A DNA stretch of 64,000 nt from Piper betle (GCA_033002965.1 JAURVB010007528.1:33434-97433), one strand, 5' to 3'; numbered from the stretch's first letter, positions 10,610 through 23,039 are shown. The notes: generated by a model from the sequence alone, not told the origin. A program made the numbers and translations.

Positions 10610-13600
10610 ATGGGAAAGCAAGGCATCCTGCATATGAATGGTGGTACCGGAGAGATGAGCTACGCAAAGAACTCAGCAATTCAGGTAATTGGAATTTTTT
10701 TAACTCAATCTGCTGCTATTTGTTGTATTGTGTTTAGCTATGAGTATTTGATTTGAAGCATTTCTTGCTGCAGGGAGAGATCATCTCGTTGGCGAGAGAA
10801 ATTACCGAGGAAGCTGTTCTGAGTCTATGCACAAGAATTGCACCTCAAAGGCTAAACATGGCCGACTTGGGTTGCTCTTTGTTAATATTTGTTATTATGA
10901 ATATTAATGATGTGTAGCCCATTGTCACACTCGGAATACTAAAGGAATCTCGGAATATCAACAGTGGTGACTGTTAGTTTTTCCATGGAGGTTGAAGGGT
11001 CTCAAAGCAATCTCGGAATATCAACAGATGTGTCTGTTAGTTTTTCCATGGGAGATGAAGAGCCTCAAACTATCTCTATAAATATGGATCTCATTTGCCT
11101 CATTCCAGAAGCAAGACAAGCAGAAGAAAAGACAAGAAAAAGAGAGATAGAGAGATATAGAGATAAAAGAAGAGGGAAAAATATTCACGAGTTTATCTTA
11201 TACGGAGTATTGAGAGAGAGAGTAAAATCTTATAATCTCAATAGTATAGGGTGTGTGAGTAATCTTCTTGTAGATCGCTATATATTTGATGACTGTAATC
11301 TTTGGTTGAAGTAGTGAATTGTTCGTTGTTGCCCGTGGTTTTTGACTCTCGATTGAAGGAGGGTTTTCCACGTTAAATCTCTGTGTTCTTTTGGTTTTTG
11401 TTTTATTTTATTTCTCAGGTATTATTTTCCCAAAATTGTGTGTTCGCTATTGTTGATCTCCAATTTAGGGGATTTTTCTCAACACTCTTGTGGACCAACT
11501 GCCTTCTCCATTATTCATGAGATATTAGAACTGGTGGACAGAGCTTATAAATTGATATGCAGGTCCCCGCCGGAGCTGCTGTTCTTCTTAAACGATCTTC
11601 CGGGGAACGATTTCAATAACATATTCTGCTCCTTGCCGGAATTTCAGAGTGAGAATAACAGGAAGGAGGCGATCAAAACAATACCTTGCTTCGTCGCAGC
11701 AATGCCCGGCTCATTTTATGGCAGGCTCTTTCCTGATGAGAGTCTACACTTCATGCACTCTTCTTCAAGCCTCCACTGGCTCTCTCAGGCAAGTAGCTGA
11801 TCATTTTTCTGATTGCAACTTCCCCAGTGCATGCAGTTTTACTTAGTTCTTGTACTACACACAAAAAAGAAAAACCTCACACCCCGTCTCCCTAAAAGTA
11901 GTAAGTTTGGAGTAGGAAGTGATTTTAAAGCTAGCAGAAAAAGTTGATAAATATATAATGAAGTCACCAACCTCTTCCACTACGGGGACAAACCCTACAA
12001 AGTTTTACTTTAATGCTTCATAATTACACAGCAAACTTTCATACTAAACTTTACCTGAACAATCCAATCAGTATTGTGCCAAATTTTCTTTTCAAACGAT
12101 AAAAAGTTTAACCATCCTCTAAATAGTTAACAGTGGTATTTGATCACGACCCAACCTAGGTCAAGCATGACCGGCAAAATTATTTCTTAAAAGTGGATTC
12201 ATAGGTGCACCTTGAGTAATATAGTGGATCTTACCTTTATAGGTATCGGATATGAGATAACTTTAAATGATCTTACTCATCATATTTTGAACCGGCAGGT
12301 TCCTCCAGAGCTTAAGAATGTGAATGGAAGGGAGCCATTGAACAAGGGCAGTATTTACATATCAGAAACGAGCCCCACTTCTGTAGCGAATGCTTATATG
12401 TCCCAGTTCCGAAGAGACTTCTCGCTATTCCTGAGATCACGCTCTGGAAGAAATGGTAGCAGGTGGTCGCATGGTGTTGTCCTTCATTGGGCGTGGAACC
12501 ACCGAGCCCCGGAGCGAAGTGGCTACTCACCAATGGCGGCTCATTGCCCAAGTTCTTAGCGACATGGTGTTGGAGGTCTCTTCTCGCTGAACTTGTTTGA
12601 ACTTGCTTATTAATATTTTATTTTTATTTTTGAGTAGACATTATTGTATCTCATTTTTATCATACTAAATAAAATTTTAAAATTCTATAGTGGCTCGTCC
12701 ATTAAAACTAAAAGGAATAATTATTAAGAACATCCCTTGGGAAAGCACACTGAAAAAAGATGACAAAATAGAAAAAAAACATGGTCTCTCCCTTTGTGTG
12801 AATTTCTAGCTGGCGTTCTTAATAATTACTCAAATTACAATAAGGACTTTGAACCGACAACATTCATAATGCTCTTAATTGACTTATTTAATTCCTTGGG
12901 GCTAGTAATGAAAATTTTAAAAATTGTTGTTGATATTATTAATATAGGCTAATGTAATTTGAAATATTAACACATTTCATAATAACTATTATCGATTATA
13001 TTTTAAAGTCAATGAAAATGTCTCCTTAGACTCGATTTGAGTTAGATTTCATTTTATCTTAAGCCAATTAAGTCTAAATTCTAACTTTTCAACAAAGTCT
13101 ACCTCCACCGGTGTGAATGTTGAAAAAAGGCTCATTCAATTAATTTCAGAGGTTGATCATTGTCAAATCAAGGAGTGTCAATCAATGAGAAGAATACAAT
13201 TTACCCCACCATATTTTTTTGTTTGCGTGCGTAACAAAAAGTTTGCCCCTTTCATGGCTTCTAAGTGCTTCACGTCCACAAATCCAAGCCACCTCGCACA
13301 ACTCAATAAACTCACTTGGACGGTTCTTTTATATCGTATTGATTGATCGGTGTCAGTGAAGCTGGCGAAAACTGGACCATGCATTCGATGACCCTTTTTC
13401 ACACTTGATTGATATTTTATTTACAGGGCGTTATCGACAAGGAGAAGGTCGACAGCTTCAATGTTCCCTACTATTCTCCATCAATTGATGAAGTGAAATC
13501 AGAGGTAGAAGATGAAGGTTCCTTCACTATTCATCGGTTTCGCTGCTTTGAAGTTGAGTGGGACGCCGGGGACTGTAAAAATGACACTCCTGAGGAATGT

Positions 13601-13795
13601 TTCCGGCAGTTGACAAGAGGACAGAGGGTGTCAAAGACCATTAGAGCAGTGACAGAATCTACGCTGGGCGAACAATTTGGGCATCACATTATGGATGACC
13701 TGTTCCAGAGGTATGCAGATATTGTGGATGCCCATATGATGAAGAAGAAAAGATGCAGTTACATCAACTTTGTCCTTTCACTGATGAAGAAATAG
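10610..13795 (+). pseudogene. SABATH carboxyl methyltransferase pseudogene (4 exons)
   Basis: SABATH enzymes transfer a methyl group from S-adenosylmethionine to carboxyl groups such as salicylate, benzoate, jasmonate or farnesoate. Exons: 10610-10684, 10774-11788, 12299-12575 and 13427-13795. Exon 1 gives the family start (ILHMNGGTGEMSYAKNSAIQ). Exon 2 holds the SAM-binding ADLGCS...GP motif, FFLNDLPGNDFN and SLHWLSQ. Exon 3 begins VPPELKN and exon 4 has EKVDSFNVPYYSPS and ends at a normal stop. Corrected length would be about 375 codons, the family norm. Three lesions or oddities: a solo LTR sits inside the SAM motif; exon 3 is 277 bp so the frame shifts near 12445; a Tyr of the usual SSYSLHWL is Ser. 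Intron 2 starts GC, not GT. Substrate cannot be told. Confidence 0.88.
10880..11484 (+). mobile_element. Solo LTR (605 bp) inserted in SABATH exon 2
   Basis: The element starts TGTTAATATTTG and ends TTCTCAACA. CTCTT precedes it (10875-10879) and CTCTT follows it (11485-11489), a perfect 5-bp target-site duplication. Removing the element plus one CTCTT restores the exon 2 frame exactly (405 bp, 135 codons). A CTATAAATAT box near 11079 may be its promoter. TG...CA ends, 5-bp duplication and size fit a copia-type LTR left by LTR-LTR recombination. The strand is arbitrary. Confidence 0.92.
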
Positions 13796-14395
13796 TATTG
13801 TGGGCACTGGTCTGAGTAGGTAAGAAGTGGGGAGGTTTATTTCTCCATGGAAGCAGCTGTAATTACTGTCTCGGGTAAGTGTGAGTAATATGTGTGTGGT
13901 GTATCTCAGCTGAAAGATTGCCTTTTTCATTTTTTTCTTTTTTTTTAATAAAAAAAGATTTCTATGCATTACAATTACAATTTTATCTTTTTAGGCGTGC
14001 CGTTTTTTTCCTCTATTCATTCTTAAACTTTTCCATGTTAGTTCTGCCACACAAATATCTTTTCAACGAGAAGATATTTATGATATTTTTAAACAAATAA
14101 ATATAGAATTTAGTCAAATAAACATTGATTTTTTTACCGAAAATAGGTGCATTGAGATCAATGCTCATGACATTATTCAAATAAGTTTCTAAACGGGGAA
14201 AAATTAGTTTTTTAGCAAATAAGTATAATATAAAATTATAAGCATATGATTCTAGCGGATTAGTATAAATTAATATTAGTGCGTAGGATTAGGATTCAAT
14301 GTTTAGATAAGACTATCACAAAATAAATATAAAATTTTTAATGGATAAAATTAAATTAGATTTAAGTGCAATGTATTGGTAAGATCAAGTAGAGA

Positions 14396-14430
<35 letters not shown>

Positions 14431-14510
14431 AAAAACTTTTTACAAAAAAAGGTTAATTTAGTTTTATAATTGTTTTTCCAAAATTGTGGTATGTGTTTGC
14501 TCTTTTTCAC
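13796..14510. other. AT-rich 3' flank with (TA)n microsatellite
   Basis: This is downstream DNA of the SABATH pseudogene. A TA run of about 28 bp lies at 14399-14427. No gene is seen. Confidence 0.6.
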
Positions 14511-14512
14511 AA

Positions 14513-15720
14513 ACTCATAAAATGAAAATAAGAGTTGTTGCCTCGCTCATTGAGGGCTTATTAAGTGCAAACATCAGGTATATCGAAGGCACACTTGTCA
14601 ATAAAAATATTGTAATTAAATTAACTTACAAGTAAAATTAATACAGACAATGGCACAAATTAAACTTTCATTGATAAATACTTTGAGGTACAAAAATTTA
14701 CAAAGAAACTCTCATTTACAAAGATCATTTATTTACTTTATTGGAAAACGAGGTTTTGGGATTAAATCTATCACTTGAAAATGGTTGCAATTGGCAAGTG
14801 TAATTACTTAAATAAGTACTTGTCACATATAATATACGTTGTATGTACCAACTCGATCTAAATAATCTCCTTAGTAAATACAAACTTGGCCAATATTCAA
14901 GTAAGGACAAAAGATATGTTTGATCAACTTGACCTAGTCAAGTCAGAGTTATATAGACTAAGTCAATAGCCTTGGATCAACGATTCAACTCTAGCGAGTC
15001 TGAGACTCAATTGGGCCGACTTGTCACTACTCCAATTTTCAACTCCAATTTTCATTTTTGAGTATGTGTAAAAGGCCAAACGCAGGCCAAATTGTGGGCA
15101 TGCATTTGGCCTTTTACACATACTCAAAAAATGAAAATTGGAGTTGGTGCCTCCCTCATTGAGGGCTTATGAAGTGCAAATATTAGTGCTCGGGGTTACA
15201 CTAAGGCACACATGTCACTAAGAATTAGTAATTAAATTAACTACCAAGTAAAATTAACACAGAAAATGACACAATTGAACTTTCATTGATAAATGCTTTA
15301 AGATATAAAATTTACAAAGAAACTCTCATTTACAAAGATCATTCATTTACTCTATTGGAAAACGAGGTTTAAGGCGTCAACTTTGTTACTTGACAATGGT
15401 TACAATTTGGCAAGTGTAATTACTTAAAGAAGCACTTATCACATGTGATACACACTGTGTGTGCCTACTCGATTTAAATATTCTCTTTAGTAAATCCAAA
15501 CTTGACCAATATTCAACGTAAGGACAAAATATATGTTTGATCAACTTGACCTAGTCAAGTCAGAGTTATACTAACTAACTAAGTCAGCAGCCTTGAATCA
15601 ACGATTCAACTCTAGCGAGTCTGCAACTCAACTGGGCCGAATGAAAAAGTTGGCCAAACCGGGCCAGGCAATTCTACAACTCAACCAAGTCGTGCTACTT
15701 GGCAAGTGGCTTAACCAAAC
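14513..15720. repeat. Tandem duplication of a ~610-bp unit
   Basis: Unit 1 starts near 14513 and unit 2 near 15122. They share long blocks in order: 'catt gagggctta', 'aactttcattgataaat', 'caaagaaactctcatttaca', 'ttggaaaacgaggttt', 'ggcaagtgtaattactta', 'gatcaacttgacctagtcaa', 'caacgattcaactctagcga'. Identity looks about 85 percent by eye. No coding sequence is seen in either copy. Confidence 0.85.
15040..15146. repeat. 41-bp near-perfect inverted repeat with 24-bp loop
   Basis: The left arm at 15040-15080 is the exact reverse complement of 15105-15146 except for one extra A in a poly-A run. Loop: 15081-15104. The arms contain GAGTATGTGTAAAAGGCCAA and its complement. The hairpin sits exactly at the junction of the two tandem units. 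Confidence 0.92.
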
Positions 15721-15880
15721 CGAGCTAGTCTATGACTCAACTAGGCTAGGCTAGCAAGCTTACTGCCCAAGTCAGACAATTGCATTGACTCAACTAGACT
15801 AGGGTAGTAAGTTGGCTGAACCGAGCTGGGCAAGTACATGGACTTAACCAGACTAGGGTAACCTTTTAGCTTAACAAGCC
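15620..15880. repeat. Degenerate short tandem repeats
   Basis: About four diverged units of 55-70 bp carry GACTCAACTAG(A/G)CTAG followed by AAGTTGGC...AACCGAGCTGGG. No coding potential is seen. Confidence 0.5.
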
Positions 15881-15919
15881 TAAAAAATGAAAATGCACCG
15901 ATAATTTGGAGGAGAAACT

Positions 15920-16342
15920 TTATTTAAGTTTTCTCCCAAAATCTATCAATTTTTTGTCTGAAAGCCTCCAGTCTGTGAGTAAAAAATGGGAATGGGAGGG
16001 TCTATTTAGCACTTCAAGTGTTTGAGCTCGTATAGCCACGATAGCTTTTAATCCTTCATATTTTGTGTCAAATGCAACTGATTGTACAATTGGATTTGGA
16101 TGTAGCACAGTAGCCAATTGTGTAGGCAAAGATGTAATAAGCTGCACATGAAAAGTAGGGGATGATGTGACCTTAGGCATGCATTGTTGGCATCCTATAG
16201 GGGGATACTCCATATGGTGGATAACCATGACCATACTCGGGCCACATGTTAGTGTAAGGCCTTGGTACGGTAATTGAGGCATAGCAGTATGAGTATAAGA
16301 TGAACTATGAGGTGAACCTCCATATTCATGAAATGGATATGA
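15920..16342 (-). pseudogene. 3' part of a split Pro/Tyr-rich open frame, gag-like
   Basis: This is the downstream half of a minus-strand open frame whose upstream half lies at 20791-21014. When the 16343-20790 insertion and one TATGA copy are removed, the two halves join in one frame (PPWISY / PFHEYGGSPH) for about 214 codons. The product is rich in Pro, Tyr, His, Ser and Gly, with repeated 'YPP/HMEYPP' patterns. I do not recognise the family; composition and setting suggest a retroelement gag or spacer region. Confidence 0.45.
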
Positions 16343-17567
16343 TCTAAACCCAACTTTGGGTTAGGGTTTTACCCGCTTATAGTTTTGCCCGATTCAGGCC
16401 AGTCTCAAGTCGGTTCGAGCGAGCTCGAGCCAGACTAGTTTTCAGACCATGAGTATGAGGCCCAGATGGCCGTATGAGCATGTTATGGTGGCTGAGTATG
16501 CCCGACATGCAGATGATAGCTTCAGTTAGGCTATAGCAGAGCATGAGTTATCATTGTATACATGAGGTATACAGATGATTTTTATGGGTTAGCCAGGGTT
16601 TTAGGCCTAGATTTAGGCCGTTGCAGCATTTAGTATCAGTTTGGGATTTTCAGGGTATCTCATTTGCATGCATCATAGGGATTTTGGATCACTGGATTGT
16701 GCCCCTGTGGGCCCAGCTTGATTGAGTCATAGGTTTTCACCCGATTGAGTTTGAGGGTTTCGAGGCCCATTTAGCCTTCTTGCCTCGATTCCTCACCTAT
16801 AGAGTCATTTTTAGGACTCGAGTCAGTTTTGACTTTGGACGGTCTCGATTTGAGCTTTCTGTCCATATGTATATTACATATACCCATAGGTGGGCCCCAC
16901 TAGACCACGAGTTGTTGGACGTTCAGATCGTGCCACATGGCAAGATCTGAGCCATCCACATCGGCCCTAGCTTCACCCAGCTATTTTCCAGAGATTTTTG
17001 ATGATTTCTACCCTAGCACCACCGCCACTTTGGCTCGCCGCCGGCGAGTCTCCGGCTCGTCCTCGGCCACCGGACTGGCACCACCATGACCGCCACATAG
17101 TCAGCTATCGAGTAGTACCCTTCACCACCACTGGCACAGTTGCGGTCGCCGTCGGCGACAATGTTTTTGAAGTCGATTTTTACTGCCGCTGCAGCCCTTT
17201 CAGACCATTTTTCGGCGCCAACAAGCCACCTCCGGCTAGTCTAACTACCAAGATAGATCACCTTCATCAAGATCTTCATTTTGAGACAACCCATGATCAC
17301 CACCGTGGTTGTGATCGCAGCCGATCATGCCACCACACCAGTGGCGATTCCACCCCTTTTCCTGTCTTTTTCAAGCCAGCCAGCAGCCGGACTCCACCAA
17401 TCACCACCACCATCGTCTTCCTCATCATTAGGGCTGTCAATCCTGACCAGTGGCCACCCCAGCCACTCCGCTGTTGGCATTTTTAGCTGACAAGCACCAC
17501 TTGTCCGATCGGACCCCTATACCCGTGTTCGCGTCCATTTGCTCGTGTTGGCGTCTGCAGCCCAGGT
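16343..17567 (+). mobile_element. Partial long LTR, first copy (truncated at 3')
   Basis: It starts TCTAAACCCAACTTTGGG, apparently a TGTAAAACC-type start with a mutated second base, and is preceded by TATGA (16338-16342). It repeats the first 1.2 kb of the LTR at 17568-20790 block by block: 'gagcgagctcgagcc', 'tgagtatgcccgacatgca', 'tttagtatcagtttg', 'ggacgttcagatcgtgcc', then a C-rich segment near 17000-17500. The His/Pro-rich open frames in the C-rich part are not genes. Confidence 0.7.
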
Positions 17568-20500
17568 TGTAAAATACAGCTTCAGGTTAGGATTTTACCT
17601 GATTGTAGTTTTGCTTGATTCAAGTCAATCTCGAGTCGGTTTGAGCGAGCTCGAGCCGGACCAGTTTTCAGTTATAAGTATGGCCGTATGAGCATGTTAT
17701 TGTAGTTGAGTATGCCCGACATGCAAATGATGGCTTAAGATAGGCTACAATAGAGCATGACTAATCATTGTATACACGAGGTATACAAATGATTTTTTTT
17801 ATGGGATAGTCAAGGTTATAGGCCTAGATTAAGGTCGTTGCAGCATTTAGTATCAGTTTGAGATTTTAAGGGTATCTCATTTGTTTGCATCATAGGGATT
17901 TCAGATCATCGAATTGTGCCTTAGTGGGCCCAGTTTGATCGAGTTAGAGATTTTTACCCGATTGAGTTAATGGTTCAAGGCCCATTTAGCCTTCTTGCCT
18001 CAATTCCTACCTATAGAGTGACTTTTAGGACTCAAGTCAGTTTTGACTTTGGACAGTCTCAATCCGAGCTTTCCGTCCATATGTATATTGCATATACTCA
18101 TAGGTGGGTCTCACTAGGCCACAAGTTGTTGGACGTTCAGATCGTGCCACATGACAAGATACTAAGCCATCCACATCAGCCTTAGCTTCACCATGTTATT
18201 TTCTAGAGATTTCCTACAATTTTCAGAGTTTACACCCTAGCGCCACCGCCACTTCGGCTTGCCACCAACGTGTCTCTGGCCCACAATCGGCCACCGGACC
18301 GGCACCCCCATGACCGCCTCACGGCCGGCTTTCTGTCCATACCCACCATTGCTACCAAAGCAGCTGCAGTCGCCGCTAACGACAGAGATTTTGTAGTCGA
18401 TTTTCACCGCCATCACCACCCTTTCGGCAAGTCACCTTCGAATGATCTGACCACCCACATAGCTTCATCTTGCCGAGATCTCCATTTTTAGACGACCCAC
18501 GACCAACAGCTATGGCCACGATCACTGCTAGCGACATCGTCACACCCATGGCATTTCTACCCTCTTTCAGGCTATTTTTCGGCCAGCCAGTAGCCGAACT
18601 CCACCAATCGCCACCACCATCATGTTCCTTGTTGCATGGGCCATCAATCCCAACCAGCTACGACCCCAGCCGCGCCGTTGTCAACATTTTCCAGCAACGA
18701 GCACTGGCCATCCCATGTGCCAATGTTGTGTTCACCTGCCCGTGTTCGCATCCGCCTGGTCGTGCCATGTCTGCTAGTCCAAGTTCGTGTCCATGTCCAA
18801 CAGTCCATACCAGCCCAGCTAACCCAACCCACTAGTTTATCTGATCCAGACCGAGTTAACCTGGCCAACCTGGTTTAGTTCAATGAGTTAACCCAGTTCA
18901 ACATCATTTTCGATCGTTTTCAGTAATTAGAGAACCCCTATATTAGTTTAGATACATATTCACATTATTTAGTATATTTTGATGTTATAAATATTTTTAT
19001 TTATTTATTTATTTAGTCATTATTGTTTATTTATTTATATATATATATGTTTATCGTATATGAAGAATATTTACATTATTATTTGTTATTATTAATTTTT
19101 TATTTACTTATAAATATTAGACATATTATGTTTACTAAATTGTATATATTCATTTATTTATTTATTTAATTGTTCGTGTGTATGTTATTATTTATTTGTA
19201 TTTAATTATATATTCTTGTATTGTATAACTATGCTATTATTATTATTCATGATTAATTAATATTAACTAACTGTTTATTTATTTATGTATTTATCGAATG
19301 ATAATGTATTTAATTAATTAATTAATTATATGTTTACTAACACGAGTATATAAGATATTTACTCATGTTTAGTAGTATTTATATTATATAATGTATATTA
19401 TTATTTTATGATTCAAGTATTATTTATTTGTAGGTATTTATTATTTATATATTTATTCATGAGTGTATTCATTTATGTATTTATTATTTATTTATCTATT
19501 ATTTTCTTTATTATATCTCGATTTGCGTGCTAGATGTTTAATTGTGGGTTTATTTAGCATTGTCTTATTTATTAGGATGTACTAATGATGTGAGCACATA
19601 CAACGAGCATGCATCATATAGAGATGTCAGTATTTTACTTAGTAGTGGGTTTCAATATAAGTTTTGGAGTCCGAGCTCGCCGTAGATGAGACGTCATGCT
19701 TAGAGCTTGGACCACAGGTCTGTTAGGACTCTTCTTACTTTTTATCGCTATACTCTATTGCTGATTTGATTTCCAGATCGCAGGACATGTTAAGTGGCTG
19801 TTTTATCGGACCCCACTTAACACAGGTCATTTAGACATATTTTACTTCTGTGATTAATAACCCTCGAGGATGAGACCCCTCGAGTCTGATTTTGAAAATA
19901 AGATCCACCGCAAGTTGCCTTTGGGCCTATTATATAAATCCCTTCCTAGGCCTATATATAATTTTCTCGAGTTTTCCAATGAGATGTGAGACAGGGGAAA
20001 ACCGATAACCGCGCTACGTGAGCAAGGGCGTGTGTTAGTCAAAGCGGGCTCTGGATTTGGTGAGCGTCTATTCCATTCTCGAGGGATCCTGACAACTCCA
20101 CCTTTGAGTTCCTCAAACCTAGAGAAGTGTGGAGGTTTACGGGTACTGCAATGCAGCGCATGTCTAGACTTGTGGTTTCAAAGGGTACTAAAGGTGCATG
20201 CTTGAGAGTACTCGGCCTCTGTACTCAGGGCCAGGAGTGATACAGAAGGATGTAGAGGGCTGAAGGAAAGGAAAAAAATTGATGTTCCCATGCAAGGGAT
20301 AGTTTTTAAAGTTGAACAAGGCATGAGATGAGTAAGAAAGGGATGCTGTCGATCGTGAGGACGACGGCTCCTAATTAGTGCCCTTATGAGAGATTCTATG
20401 AAGGAGTATATAAATGTTTTCATTTAATAGGAGGGTCAGCTCTCCTGTGCCAGTTTGACTATTAGTTATTTTTAGACTAGTAACACTCGTTACTGACATT

Positions 20501-20790
20501 TTTCCTATTATATATGTAGGTTTCGTGATTCTGAGTTAGCTTTGGTGGGAGGACAGATAAACACTACACACACTTGAGCTCAACACAGTTATTTTCTTTC
20601 ACACTTGTATTTATATTTGATGAGTTTTCTACGTATATTTAGTGATGTCTTCCATTCTCTTGACACCAAGCAGGTTATTTTGATCTATATTATTGATCGA
20701 GTCTTATAGACTAGCAGCTTTAGACATGACTCAACTCGATCACGACATTTCCGATCCGGTTCTTAGGTGAACCAAAATTGGGGTGTTACA
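17568..20790 (+). mobile_element. Long LTR (~3.2 kb), second copy
   Basis: It starts TGTAAAATACAGC and ends CAAAATTGGGGTGTTACA, followed by TATGA (20791-20795), which matches TATGA before 16343. Its 3' half shares ordered blocks with the LTRs at 33675-36683 and 37820-40439: 'gagctcgccg', 'aggactc', a TATA region 'gcctattatataaatccc', 'cagcgcatgtc', 'tactcggcc', 'taacactcgttactgac'. An AT-rich stretch of TTTA/TATT runs fills 18.95-19.55 kb. It carries no gag-pol genes. Confidence 0.75.
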
Positions 20791-21014
20791 TATGAAATCC
20801 ACGGAGGACTAACAAAACCTTGACTAAGAAAAATCCAATAAGGTGGATCTTGGTGACTTATCATGGGAGATGAGTTCACACCATATTTATTTGGCAATGA
20901 TGATGCATAAACATCTTCCATATGTGCTACTTGAGGTAAAGTGTGCACAACATGTGAAAGGAGAATGCTTATGCCAGTATTGTTTACCAACAAAGTGAAT
21001 GAAGCAACCATCAA
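20791..21014 (-). pseudogene. 5' part of the split Pro/Tyr-rich open frame
   Basis: This is the upstream half of the frame that continues at 16337-15920. Its start Met at 21014 is only the first Met in the frame; minus-strand coding-like sequence with stops (ANMGQTLDLSHQAL-like) continues up to about 21340. Family not recognised; probably a retroelement gag region. Confidence 0.4.
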
Positions 21015-21344
21015 GTTTATTAATTAAGGTGCAACTGTGTGTGGAGGTTGGGAAAGAAGACGTTTGTTCGGTCTCTTGTTCATCCCTTTGTTCAAGAAGT
21101 CCCCTTGTATCTCGAGTTGACCATCTTGGTGTTTAGAGAACATTGAGCGCTTGGTGGCTCAAATCAAGAGTTTGCCCCATATTTGCCTCAAGTCGATTGA
21201 TGTGATCAAAGTTATAACAAAGTAGAGCATCAACTTGCTAAGTCAGGTATTTGTTGAGATATTGGAGCTTCAATCAATGTGACAAGATCAAACTCAAACA
21301 TTGAGTGGGTAGAGGAAGAAGCATCTTGTTGTGAAGTACCTTCA

Positions 21345-22217
21345 GAGGGGTTAGGCCCCCTTATAGCTAAGGGTGGATGTGGACGTCAAAATTATCGATT
21401 CTGATCAAAGTCCGAAGCATGTCCGACCAAATTGGACCGATCAAATTCGATTGAATAAAAACAAATTAAACGTGAATATTTCTTTGTCCGACCGAATGAC
21501 TGACCAAGTGTTTGATATTTGATATCAATAACATAATGCCTTCACCATATATGAGGCTAATATTATGTTCTATGAAAATTTCAAATCATGATATATATTA
21601 AAATTAATTAAGTTTATATATAAAATTGATATTTAATATCTAAAATAATCCAAAATGACTTACATAGAAAAAAGATAAAAGTCATCCTCATATTTAGGAA
21701 TTTAGAACACTACATTCACATCAACAATCATATCAAACCACTTACTATATAATTAAAATGCTCTCAATTAGTATCATAGTTTACTAAATTTTTAAAATTT
21801 AGCTCCTATATACATTTTCAAGTCAAACAAAAGATAATCAGATGTATAGAAGCTTTAAAGTAATCTTTGACATCAAAATGTAATTTAATATTACATATAC
21901 TTCAAAGACAAAATATTCTAGTAGTTGATTCTTCATCAAATGTAGCTCACCTACATGAAAAAATATACAAAAAATTAATTACTTGTAAAAATATTTTACA
22001 AATATTAGAAGAGTAGAAACTAAATATAACATTCACATATGCTCATTATCAGACACAATCATCAATATTTACTCATTATTTAATATTCATTGTTTTAAAC
22101 AAATTTAATGATGAACTTATTTATTTCTCTACAAAAAAAAATAGTCATGGTGGGCTGCAACGGTGGTAGTGGTGACCTCACTCACAGGTGGTGGTGGTAG
22201 GTGGTGGCCGTGGTGGT
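21345..22217. other. AT-rich interval, no gene seen
   Basis: Nothing codes clearly. The last part (22160-22217) is a GGT-rich simple stretch that reappears beyond the following copia element (24838-24880), so this is probably the element's insertion context. Confidence 0.45.
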
Positions 22218-22743
22218 TGTTAGGGTTTTAACACATAAAATCAATAAAAGAATAGATGACACGCAAATTTAACGTGGAACCTTCAAAATAGAAGGGAAAC
22301 CACAAAACCATCCACTATAATTAAATAATGGGCACATACATCAGGCAAAGCCATTACATCATCTTCGCCATCTGGATCAGGCAATGGAATCAATAATCTC
22401 CAACTGGGATATACATCCAATTAGGAACACAACCAATAATCTCCAACTAGGATACACATCTAATTGGGAACACTCACAATTCACAATTAAACAACACTCT
22501 CAATTTTTGTGTACACTCTTCAATTCAGCTCATTTTCACTCATAATATAACTACATATATATAGTAAAAGATGCATACTCAAGATACAGCCAACCTCGTA
22601 GATACGAAGAGCCAAACACTAAATACTCCTTGTCTTTCATAATCTACTCGAATTTATCACACCTCTTAAAAATGTAGAGCCAACACCAAACATTACTTCC
22701 TATGTGATTGAACACTTTCTCATAAGAGGGAATATCTGTAACA
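22218..22743 (-). repeat. 3' LTR of the gag-only copia element
   Basis: On the plus strand it reads TGTTAGGGTTTTAACACA ... ATCTGTAACA. It is about 95 percent like 24350-24833 by eye. It contains small internal duplications of the TCTCCAACT(G/A)GGATA block. Confidence 0.85.
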
Positions 22744-23039
22744 ATGCCCCCTTCCCGACCATGAGAAAGCTCTCTATCACCCATGAGTTGAACTTCTAGC
22801 ACATCTCTCCCACCTTCTTGGGGAAAAAATTACGACCTTGTTTTTCGTCATTTAGGATCAATTTCTCTTCGAACATTTTTACTAACCCATCCACTCAGGT
22901 TTCAGAAAATAGCTTATTTTCATCTTCCAACTTGACAACAGCTTTCCTTCTAGTATGAGTATGATCATTACCAAGAATCTTATTACCGAATTCTATTTCT
23001 ACCTCAGTATGAACAACCCGTCGAGGTCATACTTGCTTA

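Noticed and set aside
16998..18880. Open frames rich in His, Pro, Ser in the C-rich DNA
   Set aside because: Both copies lie inside repeated LTR sequence, differ in frame and have no domain; composition alone keeps them open.
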